Source: Paenibacillus xylanilyticus (GTDB lineage Bacteria > Bacillota > Bacilli > Paenibacillales > Paenibacillaceae). Taken from it: 64,000 nt of DNA. The translations under genes were made by a program, and so were the position numbers. Location of the stretch: positions 3,173,001 to 3,237,000 of the forward strand of contig NZ_CP044310.1 in NCBI RefSeq assembly GCF_009664365.1, in the 5' to 3' direction. The first letter of the stretch is position 1. The number at the start of each line of letters is the position of its first letter. Below the pieces are notes generated by a model, which was not told where the DNA came from, ran no database searches, and worked only from the letters and a program-made list of their open reading frames with translations. Of this stretch, positions 47,933 through 55,749 are shown one piece after another.

Positions 47933-48491
47933 CCCATTCCTTATGTAATTGCTTCTTGATACTACCTCGGGCCCTGAACAAACGTTGTTTCACGATTTCT
48001 TCCGAAGTGTCCAGCAGCTCTGCCATTTCCCGATAGGACAGACCTTCTTTCCAGCGCAGCTCTATTAATACCCGGTATTCGGGTTTAAGTTGCTCCAGAT
48101 AGAACTCAATAGATTCCTGCATCATTTGCGTCTCCACGGTACTCTCTACGGAAGCTGCCGTCTGATTGATCGTCTCCATATCTATAAAAACACTATCCGT
48201 ATCCAGTTGGTTACGGTTATTTTTATTTTTTCTAAGATAATTAATGGCGGTATTCCGGGTGACGACCTTAAGCCAGGCTTTCAGTTTGACTTCGTTCTCG
48301 AAAGAGGGTTTGTTTTTAATAATTTTAATGAATGCTTCCTGAATGATGTCTTCTGCTGCAGCACGTTCCTTGATGATATAAACGATGAGTCCATGAACCA
48401 TATTATAGTATTCGTAATACACTTCTTCCTGAAGTGAAGGGCTCAAATTATGGAAATCTGAGGCCAAGAGTAATTGGAGCCGATTGGCCAT
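47901..48491 (-). CDS. ECF RNA polymerase sigma factor
   Basis: A 196-residue group-IV sigma factor. Region 2 includes YNMVHGLIVYIIKERAAAED, DIIQEAFIKIIKNKPSF and KAWLKVVTRNTAINYLRKNK. Region 4 includes YLEQLKPEYRVLIELRWKEG and LSYREMAELLDTSEEIVKQR. It drives a stress or envelope regulon chosen by its own promoters and is held by the anti-sigma factor encoded downstream. AGAAAGGAGAACATC precedes the ATG on the minus strand. The gene pair is a complete two-gene signalling unit. Confidence 0.9.
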   Translation of the reverse strand: MANRLQLLLASDFHNLSPSLQEEVYYEYYNMVHGLIVYIIKERAAAEDIIQEAFIKIIKNKPSFENEVKLKAWLKVVTRNTAINYLRKNKNNRNQLDTDSVFIDMETINQTAASVESTVETQMMQESIEFYLEQLKPEYRVLIELRWKEGLSYREMAELLDTSEEIVKQRLFRARGSIKKQLHKEWGGTIEQRQVR

Positions 48492-48617
48492 GATGTTCTC
48501 CTTTCTGGTGAACAGTCCACAAACATTGGTATCATTTCATTTTACAACATTATATGGAAACGATACAATGGGAGGTTGCTAGGACAACCTTAGAAGGTTC
48601 ACGCCGAAAACCCTAAG

Positions 48618-48661
48618 AGGCTGCCCGACAAACCATTCATTCAGGTTTGTCAGGCAGCCTT
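48618..48661 (-). terminator. Terminator-like hairpin after first M29 aminopeptidase
   Basis: AGGCTGCC-GACAAACC pairs with GGTTTGTC-GGCAGCCT. The minus-strand end is CTTAGGGTTTTC, a weak T run. It lies about 45 bases beyond the stop. Confidence 0.7.
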
Positions 48662-48707
48662 AAGATATTGATACAGATACAGCGTGATTATTCATTGGAA
48701 AAGAAGC

Positions 48708-49940
48708 TTAAAATGCCCAATCTCCATTCAGGAAGACCGCTTCACGTTCTCCGCTTGCAGTAATGCCATAAATGTTGGTTTCCGGAGATCCCATCATGAA
48801 GTCTACATGCGTGATGCTGGAATTCATGCCACGAGAAGCAAGTTCTTCGGAGGACATGGTTTTTCCGCCTTCCATATTGAAGGCATAGGAACTGCCGATC
48901 GCGAGGTGACATGAGGCGTTCTCATCATACAGCGTCGTGTAATATAGAATGCCGCTCTCGGAAATCGGAGAATGGAAGGGTACAAGTGCAACCTCGCCAA
49001 GATAGTGAGATCCTTCATCCATGTTGATTAATCGTTCCAGCGTATCTTGACCTTCTTCCGCATGAAAATCAACGATTCGTCCATTCTCAAAGGTGAGAGA
49101 GAAGCGATCGATAATACTTCCGCCATAACTCAGCGGTTTGGTGCTGGACACTGTACCGTTGACGCCATGTTTGCTGGGAGCAGTAAATACTTCCTCTGTC
49201 GGAATATTAGCTACGAAGCGAGTCCCTTGTTCGTTTACACTGCCCGCTTGTGCCCAGATATGACCTTCAGGTAGTTCAACCGTCAGATCCGTTCCAGGGG
49301 AGACAAAATGAAGTGCTTTATACTTTTTGCTGTTTAGGGCAACTGCTTTATGTTCCAATCGATCAATATGCTGTTCCCAAGCTTCTACTGGATGATCCAA
49401 ATCTGCTCTGACAGCGGCAAAAATGGCTTCCCAAAGCTGCTTCATCTGCTCAGCGGCAGGCAGGTCGGGGAACACTTTTGCTGCCCAGTCCGGAGAAGGG
49501 CAGGCAACACCTGTCCAGCTCATCTTGTCAGCCTGCTGATACTGTCGGTATTTGGCCATGGCTTGTCCATATGTACGCTGATGGGTCGAAATTCGTTCAG
49601 GATCAATCCCTTTGAGCAGATCTGGACTTGAAGAGAGTACGGTCAGAAAGGCAGCATTGTTCGCTGCAAGCTCTTCAAGTTCCGCAGCATGCCACTTGGG
49701 CGGCTCCTGAAATGATTCCAGCGGAGCCATCTCGAATCTTAGGCGATTGACGGTTTCATCTCCATATTTTACGATGACTTGTTTGGCCCCGGCTTCGTAG
49801 GCTTTACGAACGAGCAGGCGTACAAATTCAGCGGTATCGATCATGGCGCTGATGACCAGAATTTGACCGGGTTGTACGTTGGCCCCCACCTTGACTGCCA
49901 GCTCGGCATAACGATCCAATTTTTGTTCAAAACTTAACAT
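48708..49940 (-). CDS. M29 family aminopeptidase (second of tandem pair)
   Basis: A 410-residue aminopeptidase of the AmpS/PepS thermophilic type. It shows FEQKLDRYAELAVKVGANVQ at the start, and the cobalt/zinc-binding C-terminal half with TEEVFTAPSKHGVNGTVSST, MDEGSHYLGEVALVPFHSPI, NASCHLAIGSSYAFNMEGGK and ITHVDFMMGSPETNIYG. It removes N-terminal residues from peptides in the cytoplasm. Its neighbour upstream on the same strand is a close paralogue, and the two genes are 83 bases apart. An ATG start follows GGAGGTCACTACC on the minus strand. Confidence 0.92.
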   Translation of the reverse strand: MLSFEQKLDRYAELAVKVGANVQPGQILVISAMIDTAEFVRLLVRKAYEAGAKQVIVKYGDETVNRLRFEMAPLESFQEPPKWHAAELEELAANNAAFLTVLSSSPDLLKGIDPERISTHQRTYGQAMAKYRQYQQADKMSWTGVACPSPDWAAKVFPDLPAAEQMKQLWEAIFAAVRADLDHPVEAWEQHIDRLEHKAVALNSKKYKALHFVSPGTDLTVELPEGHIWAQAGSVNEQGTRFVANIPTEEVFTAPSKHGVNGTVSSTKPLSYGGSIIDRFSLTFENGRIVDFHAEEGQDTLERLINMDEGSHYLGEVALVPFHSPISESGILYYTTLYDENASCHLAIGSSYAFNMEGGKTMSSEELASRGMNSSITHVDFMMGSPETNIYGITASGEREAVFLNGDWAF

Positions 49941-49981
49941 GGTAGTGACCTCCGTATCTATAATTTTACCTGCTTACGCAG

Positions 49982-50009
49982 GAAAAGAGAGGAGTACTCT
50001 CCTCTCTTC
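49982..50009 (-). terminator. Terminator between the two aminopeptidase genes
   Basis: GAAAAGAGAGGAG and CTCCTCTCTTC pair around TACT (minus strand gives a stem then TTTTCCTGC). It should end the transcript of the upstream copy at least in part. Confidence 0.7.
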
Positions 50010-50023
50010 ATGTAGCGTAAAAA

Positions 50024-51259
50024 TTAGAATGCCCAGTTACCTTGCAGGAAGATCGGTTCTTCTTTTCCTTCGGAAGTAACACCGTGAATGTTCATGTCAG
50101 CTGACCCAACCATGAAATCCACATGGGTAAGGCTGGAGTTCAGACCATTATCGATGAGTTCTTGCTTCGACATCGTTTTGCCGCCTTCCAGACAGAATGC
50201 ATAGGCATTACCGATGGCCAAGTGGTTGGATGCATTTTCATCGAACAGGGTGTTATAGAACAGAATGTTCGTATCGGAAATCGGTGATTTATGGGGAACA
50301 AGAGCGACCTCACCCAGATAGTGTGCACCTTCATCCATTTCGATGAGGTTTTGCAGGGCATCATGTCCTTGCTCGGCAGTAAAATCAACAATACGTCCAT
50401 TCTCGAATGTCAGAGAGAAACCATCAATCAGATTGCCACCATAGCTGAGTGGCTTGGTGCTGCGTACGGTGCCATTGACACCCGTTTTCAGCGGAGCCGT
50501 AAATACTTCCTCTGTTGGCATGTTGGCGATGAAGACATGACCCTGTTCATTCACACTGCCACCGGACACCCAGATGTGTCCTTCTGGAAGCTCAATGGTC
50601 AGATCTGTTCCAGGGGCAGTATAGTGAAGTTTCTTATATTTTTTCGTATTGAGCAGATCGGCACGGGAATCGAGGTTTTGCAAATGTGTTTTCCATTCGG
50701 AAACAGCATCCTGCTCGCCGATACGAACAGTTTTGAAAATAACATCCCATAGTCTATCCACTTGCTGCTCCGCAGGCAGATCCGGGAATACTTTGGCAGC
50801 CCATTCCGGGGAAGGTACCGCAACGATAGACCAGCTGAATTTATCAGCCATCTGATAGGCACGATATTTCTCCAGTGCTTTTCCGCGCACTTTTTGACTG
50901 GTGACGATACGTTCTTGAGCCACACCATTTAAGAGATCAGGGTTTTCCGCGATGACGTGCAGGATGGCAGCTCCTTCTTCTACGAGTTCTGTCATTTCAC
51001 CCGCAAACCATTTTGGTTCGATAGAGAATGCCTCATCCGGTGCGAGATCATAATGAAGACGTGTTACGGTTTCATCACTCCAGTTTACTTTGACCAGCTT
51101 GGCACCTGTTTCATAGGCAGCCTTCACGATCTTGCGTACAAAATGTGCGGCAGTGATTGGTGCATTTACAACGAGTGTTTGTCCAGGATGGACGTTTACT
51201 CCCACTTTGACAGCTAGTTCCGCGTACTGCTGTAAATGAAGTTCAAAATTATTATTCAT
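50024..51259 (-). CDS. M29 family aminopeptidase (first of tandem pair)
   Basis: A 411-residue M29 aminopeptidase, closely similar to its downstream neighbour along its whole length: LQQYAELAVKVGVNVHPGQT, TEEVFTAPLKTGVNGTVRST, MDEGAHYLGEVALVPHKSPI, NASNHLAIGNAYAFCLEGGK and LTHVDFMVGSADMNIHG. Active-site Glu and metal ligands (HVDF, EGGKTMS) are intact in both copies. The ATG at 51259 follows AGGAGGAGAATATAGC; the longer frame from 51304 is rejected because it would start before that site. The two copies probably differ in peptide preference or expression. Confidence 0.92.
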   Translation of the reverse strand: MNNNFELHLQQYAELAVKVGVNVHPGQTLVVNAPITAAHFVRKIVKAAYETGAKLVKVNWSDETVTRLHYDLAPDEAFSIEPKWFAGEMTELVEEGAAILHVIAENPDLLNGVAQERIVTSQKVRGKALEKYRAYQMADKFSWSIVAVPSPEWAAKVFPDLPAEQQVDRLWDVIFKTVRIGEQDAVSEWKTHLQNLDSRADLLNTKKYKKLHYTAPGTDLTIELPEGHIWVSGGSVNEQGHVFIANMPTEEVFTAPLKTGVNGTVRSTKPLSYGGNLIDGFSLTFENGRIVDFTAEQGHDALQNLIEMDEGAHYLGEVALVPHKSPISDTNILFYNTLFDENASNHLAIGNAYAFCLEGGKTMSKQELIDNGLNSSLTHVDFMVGSADMNIHGVTSEGKEEPIFLQGNWAF

Positions 51260-51474
51260 GCTATATTCTCCTCCTGTAATATAAGGTTTCCGTAGCTCGT
51301 TCACTGGAACATGAAGCCCTCAAATCATGTATGTAAGGATACCCCCGAGGACCTTCAATTGAATAAGGTATACGTTGCTACGATATATATTGTACAATTA
51401 ACCAATAATAATTACCAAACTAGGTTTACCATAATTGTTGTAGACCTGTTACTGATGAGAGATTAAAGGAGTGT

Positions 51475-51747
51475 ATGTTGGTGAATATCGAAATTATTCG
51501 TGCTGAGATGCGTCGGGAAGACGAGAAATCCTATATTGGAACAACCGTTTTTCGTGCAGAAGGGGAAAAGTCCATTTATGAGGTAACGTTCATGAGCAAG
51601 AACGGCAAAGATTGGGATTATAGCCTCCATTTCACGGAGCAATCCGGTGATGAAGAAGAGCTTCTGCGGATGGACGAGCTGCTCGAAAACGACGACGATG
51701 TATACGACAAGCTGCTCGACGCGGCTTTGGATGCTTATCCTGCATAA
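51475..51747 (+). CDS. Small acidic protein of unknown function
   Basis: A 90-residue acidic protein with a predicted alpha/beta fold: VNIEIIRAEMRREDEKSYIG, VFRAEGEKSIYEVTFMSKNG, KDWDYSLHFTEQSGDEEELL and a helical acidic end. AAAGGAG precedes ATG 51475, TTG 51478 and GTG 51481, any of which could be the start. The gene is divergent from the aminopeptidase pair. No membrane segment. I do not recognise the family; it is probably a cytoplasmic protein conserved in the genus. Confidence 0.75.
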   Translation: MLVNIEIIRAEMRREDEKSYIGTTVFRAEGEKSIYEVTFMSKNGKDWDYSLHFTEQSGDEEELLRMDELLENDDDVYDKLLDAALDAYPA

Positions 51748-51921
51748 TCAGAACATAGGAAGTTGTTCTATTATATGAATGAACAGACTATACTAAACGG
51801 TGTGTGCCCAAACGGGTATACATCGTCTATTTTATTAGATGAGGGGAATAGATATCCCAAAAAGGGGCAGTCTATGGATGGCAAACAGAGGGACAATCGC
51901 CTGAATGGGAGGTAACCGTGG

Positions 51922-52731
51922 ATGACATCTGACAATCTGATCACAGCAGGAATGACGGGGCTTGAAGAAGTCGCGCATGATATCCTCAGTCTGCGTACAT
52001 TATTTGTTAATGTAGTATTCATCGGTGAACCGGGAAGCAGGAACTGGATTCTAGTGGATACCGGGATGGCGGGATTTACGGATCATATTGTGCGGATCGC
52101 AGCAGAACGGTTTCAGGGACCACCGTCCGCCATCATATTGACACATGGTCATTTCGACCATGTAGGTACTGTAATAGAGCTTGAACAGTTCTGGGGTGTT
52201 CCCGTCTTTGCCCATTCACTAGAATTACCTTATTTAACGGGCCTTAAGGATTATCCACCAGCCGATCCTTCCGTAGGTGGGGGACTGATGGCAAGACTGT
52301 CATTTGCCTATCCGAACGAAGCAATTAACCTGGATGATCGTATCTTCAGCCTGCCGGAGGATCATTCGGTACCTGGTTTACCTGGATGGCGTTGGATCCA
52401 TACTCCAGGACATACACCTGGGCATGTGTCGCTCTTTCGCGAGGAGGGCCGTTTCCTGATTGCGGGGGACGCCATTGTTTCGGTTAAACAGGAATCGCTA
52501 TGGAGTGTACTGCTGCAGGATGAACAGATGCATGGTCCACCTGCATATTTTACGACGGACTGGGACGAGGCTCATCGATCCGTTCATGTAATCAGGAAGT
52601 TGGAGCCACGTGTCGTGGTCACGGGGCATGGACATTCGCTGACAGGTGATTTCTTGCATGATTCGCTTGAGCACCTTGATCAGGATTTTGAACAGGATGC
52701 TGTGCCGGAGCACGGCAAATATGTCGATTAA
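51922..52731 (+). CDS. Metallo-beta-lactamase fold hydrolase
   Basis: A 269-residue MBL-fold enzyme. Metal ligands lie in ILTHGHFDHVGTV, HTPGHTPGHVSLF, LIAGDAIVSVK and VVVTGHGHSLTG. The layout is that of soluble thiolesterase, lactonase or glyoxalase II-like members and not of secreted lactamases, since there is no signal peptide. The exact substrate is unknown. GGGAGGTAACCGTGG leads to ATG 51922. It stands alone with a terminator behind it. Confidence 0.9.
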   Translation: MTSDNLITAGMTGLEEVAHDILSLRTLFVNVVFIGEPGSRNWILVDTGMAGFTDHIVRIAAERFQGPPSAIILTHGHFDHVGTVIELEQFWGVPVFAHSLELPYLTGLKDYPPADPSVGGGLMARLSFAYPNEAINLDDRIFSLPEDHSVPGLPGWRWIHTPGHTPGHVSLFREEGRFLIAGDAIVSVKQESLWSVLLQDEQMHGPPAYFTTDWDEAHRSVHVIRKLEPRVVVTGHGHSLTGDFLHDSLEHLDQDFEQDAVPEHGKYVD

Positions 52732-52755
52732 ACGATATGAAATGATCAGTTGGAG

Positions 52756-52788
52756 GACAGCCGCGGACAGTGCAGCTGTCTTTTTTGT
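52756..52788 (+). terminator. Terminator after MBL-fold gene
   Basis: GACAGCCGC and GCAGCTGTC pair with one mismatch, followed by TTTTTTGTC. Confidence 0.8.
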
Positions 52789-52895
52789 CATCTGATGATG
52801 AAAATGTTCTATATCACAGATTGGTATTTTGTGCCCAGTCATGATATATTCGAGCCGTATAATATAACCCTAGTATGCAGGAGGTACATATAACA

Positions 52896-53897
52896 ATGAC
52901 ACAGAATTCAGCGTATGAGGAGCAATTTGGCGGAATTCCGGCGGTGTGGCTTCGATTCAATCAATTTGAGGCGGCCGTAATTCCAAGCGTGGGTGCAAAT
53001 CTGGTTGCGTTTCGTGATACAGAGCGCGGTCATCGCTATCTTCGTGAACCTGATTTGAATGATATGGAAGCATTCAAGGCTGCACCAGCCGTGTACGGCA
53101 TTCCCGTTCTGTCTCCACCGAATCGCTATGAAGATGGCCGCTTTCCCTGGAATGGCGAAATCTATCAATTACCTGTAAATGAACCTGCTACGGGCAACCA
53201 TTTGCACGGATTTTTACACGAGGCAAATTGGAAGGTAGAAGGATATGGAACGACTGAACTGGAGAGTTATATCCTGCTGAGCCAAGAGATAAAAGAAGGA
53301 CACCTTTTCCATCAATATTTGCCGTTCACGTTCACGGTAACGCTTCGTTACTCTCTTGACAGCACAGGTCTCCAGCAGCAGCTGAAGGTTCGTAATAACG
53401 GCAAAGAGCGCATGCCGAATTTGTTTGCGTTCCATACAGCCATTAATGTTGCCTTTGTACCTGACAGTGATGTGTCGGATTATACCGCCAAAATCACCAT
53501 CGGTCAGCGCCGTGAGCTGAATGAACGTTCTTTGCCTACCGGCCAATTTCAACCGCTTTCACCGAATGAGGAGAAGTTAAAGGCAGAAGGGGTTAGTCCA
53601 TTCTTCGAATCCATGGATAATCACTATACAGCTGAACCCCAGAATGGTCGAAATTATATGGAGCTCACGAACCATCGTACAGGAGACAAATTTGTTTATG
53701 ATGTTGGAGCATCGTACAAACACTGGATGATCTGGAATAACAACACGGAAGGCGGATTCTTCTGTCCTGAACCTCAGATGAACCTGGTTAATGCACCGAA
53801 TGTGCAGGGCCTACCAGCCGAAGAAATCGGATTAGTTGGACTTGAGCCTGGCGAGATCTTCGAACAAGCCAGTCGTTTGTATCCGATCTATTCATAA
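52896..53897 (+). CDS. Aldose 1-epimerase family protein
   Basis: A 333-residue protein of the galactose mutarotase fold. It has VIPSVGANLVAFRD, the VLSPPNRYEDGRFPWNGEIY block, the catalytic His in NHLHGFLHEANWKVEG and in NLFAFHTAINVAF, and the C-terminal FFCPEPQMNLVNAPN with the catalytic Glu nearby. It should interconvert alpha and beta anomers of a hexose. ATG 52896 follows GCAGGAGGTAC; the longer frame from 52875 would overlap that site. Single gene, directly upstream of fumC but with 149 bases between. Confidence 0.9.
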   Translation: MTQNSAYEEQFGGIPAVWLRFNQFEAAVIPSVGANLVAFRDTERGHRYLREPDLNDMEAFKAAPAVYGIPVLSPPNRYEDGRFPWNGEIYQLPVNEPATGNHLHGFLHEANWKVEGYGTTELESYILLSQEIKEGHLFHQYLPFTFTVTLRYSLDSTGLQQQLKVRNNGKERMPNLFAFHTAINVAFVPDSDVSDYTAKITIGQRRELNERSLPTGQFQPLSPNEEKLKAEGVSPFFESMDNHYTAEPQNGRNYMELTNHRTGDKFVYDVGASYKHWMIWNNNTEGGFFCPEPQMNLVNAPNVQGLPAEEIGLVGLEPGEIFEQASRLYPIYS

Positions 53898-54046
53898 TTT
53901 CATGAGACGATAAACGATTGCGTGTTTTGACGCACGCTTACAATTTTGTCGAAAAGGTGAAAATCTGAACGACAATCATGTATAATATGACGAGATGATT
54001 CAATTTTCTAGAAACAGAATTCATCTTTTTGGAGGAGGAAAATCAA

Positions 54047-55435
54047 GTGGAATACCGCATTGAAAGAGATACGCTCGGAGAGATGAAGGTACCAGCGGAC
54101 AGACTATGGGGGGCGCAGACACAGCGCAGTAAGGAAAACTTCCCGATTGGTCGTGAGCATATGCCGATGGAAGTTATTCGTGCACTTGCCATTTTGAAAA
54201 AGAGTGCTGCAGCGAGCAACCATAAGCTCGGCAAGCTGTCTGCCGCCAAATCGGATGCGATTGCCTATGCAGCGGACGAGATCATTGCCGGTCGGATTGA
54301 CGATCATTTCCCACTTGTCGTATGGCAGACAGGAAGCGGAACGCAGTCCAATATGAATGTGAACGAAGTCATCGCCAATCTGGGTAACCAGCTTCTTGAA
54401 CAGAAGGGCAAGGAAGAGCGTTTGCATCCGAATGACGATGTGAACATGTCCCAGAGCTCCAACGATACGTTCCCGACAGCTCTACATGTTGCAGGTGTAC
54501 TAGCTGTTGAAGACCAGCTCTTGCCAGCCATTGCTGTACTCAAATCTACCTTTGCAGACAAATCCGAAGCTTTCAAGGATATTATCAAGATCGGACGTAC
54601 CCACCTGCAGGATGCTACTCCTATCACACTCGGACAGGAGATCAGCGGCTGGGAAGCGATGCTGGACAAGAGTGAGCGCATGATTCGTGATAGTGTTCAA
54701 TATATGAAAGAACTGGCCATTGGTGGGACCGCTGTAGGTACAGGCATCAATGCTCATCCTGACTTTGGCGATTATACCGCCAAGGAGATCGGCAAACATA
54801 CAGGTAAGGATTTTGTATCGGCACCAAACAAATTCCACGCACTTACAAGTCATGATGAAGTCGTTTACGCCCACGGCGCTGTTAAAGCGCTTGCAGCTGA
54901 TCTGATGAAAATTGCCAATGACGTGCGCTGGCTTGCAAGTGGTCCGCGCAGTGGACTCGGAGAGATCCGCATTCCGGAGAATGAACCGGGCAGCTCCATC
55001 ATGCCGGGCAAAGTGAATCCAACCCAGAGCGAAGCACTGACAATGGTTGTAACGCAAGTAATGGGGAACGATGCTGCGATCGGATTCGCGGCAAGTCAGG
55101 GTAACTTTGAGTTGAATGTATTCAAACCGGTCATTATTTATAACTTCCTGCAATCCGTACAACTGCTTGCGGACTCAATCATTGCCTTTAACGATAAATG
55201 CGCAGTGGGTATTGAACCTAATCTGGGTCAAATCGAACATAATCTGAACAACTCGCTTATGTTGGTGACTGCTCTTAATCCGCATATTGGATACGAGAAT
55301 GCAGCCAAGATTGCGAAGCTGGCTCACAAAGAAGGATTATCTCTGAAGGAGGCTGCTCTGCAGACCGGGTTGCTTACCGAAGAGCAGTTCGATCAGTATG
55401 TGGATCCTGCGAAAATGATTGCTCCAAAAGCTTAA
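54047..55435 (+). CDS. fumC: Class II fumarate hydratase
   Basis: A 462-residue fumarase. Its motifs are [67 protein letters not shown] and the signature [17 protein letters not shown] with the catalytic region intact. It hydrates fumarate to L-malate in the citrate cycle. GGAGGAGGAAAATCAA leads to the GTG start at 54047; a TTG at 54029 lies before the ribosome site and is rejected. It is a single gene with a terminator at its end. This is a housekeeping gene with normal codon use. Confidence 0.95.
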   Translation: MEYRIERDTLGEMKVPADRLWGAQTQRSKENFPIGREHMPMEVIRALAILKKSAAASNHKLGKLSAAKSDAIAYAADEIIAGRIDDHFPLVVWQTGSGTQSNMNVNEVIANLGNQLLEQKGKEERLHPNDDVNMSQSSNDTFPTALHVAGVLAVEDQLLPAIAVLKSTFADKSEAFKDIIKIGRTHLQDATPITLGQEISGWEAMLDKSERMIRDSVQYMKELAIGGTAVGTGINAHPDFGDYTAKEIGKHTGKDFVSAPNKFHALTSHDEVVYAHGAVKALAADLMKIANDVRWLASGPRSGLGEIRIPENEPGSSIMPGKVNPTQSEALTMVVTQVMGNDAAIGFAASQGNFELNVFKPVIIYNFLQSVQLLADSIIAFNDKCAVGIEPNLGQIEHNLNNSLMLVTALNPHIGYENAAKIAKLAHKEGLSLKEAALQTGLLTEEQFDQYVDPAKMIAPKA

Positions 55436-55467
55436 GTTTTTTTATAGTAAAAAACACGTGAGGAAGA

Positions 55468-55497
55468 AACGACCCGCTTAAAGCTGGTCGTTTTTTC
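55468..55497 (+). terminator. Terminator after fumC
   Basis: AAACGACC-GC pairs with GC-GGTCGTTT around TTAAA, followed by TTTCTTG. Confidence 0.85.
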
Positions 55498-55749
55498 TTG
55501 TTAAGAATACATCTCAACCTTCTTGACTATGTCTGAATTTGTCAGAGCTTACAACCCCAGAGTGTCCAGACTGAATCAAATGACCAAAAATGCATTTAAC
55601 CCCATAATGACAACCTTGAGTTATGTCAATGTCGAAATATGACTTGGATGGATATAATGCTTGTCAGACTTCCTGTATCCATATAAACTACATAAGCAGA
55701 TCAAAATTGTTGTGCGGTGAATTGATTGATTCCATTGGAGGTTTCCGCG
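55498..55749 (+). other. Gene-free region before sensor kinase
   Basis: No coding frame with a ribosome site other than that of the kinase. A TATAAT at about 55653-55658 may be the minus-10 of the kinase promoter, with a weak minus-35. Nothing else is visible. Confidence 0.4.

Noticed and set aside
48090-48437. Open frame of 115 residues on the plus strand inside the ECF sigma gene
   Set aside because: It lies antisense to a well-conserved gene and has no ribosome site or recognisable protein features.
54500-55162. Open frame of 220 residues antisense to fumC
   Set aside because: Shadow of a strongly conserved coding sequence; composition is not protein-like.
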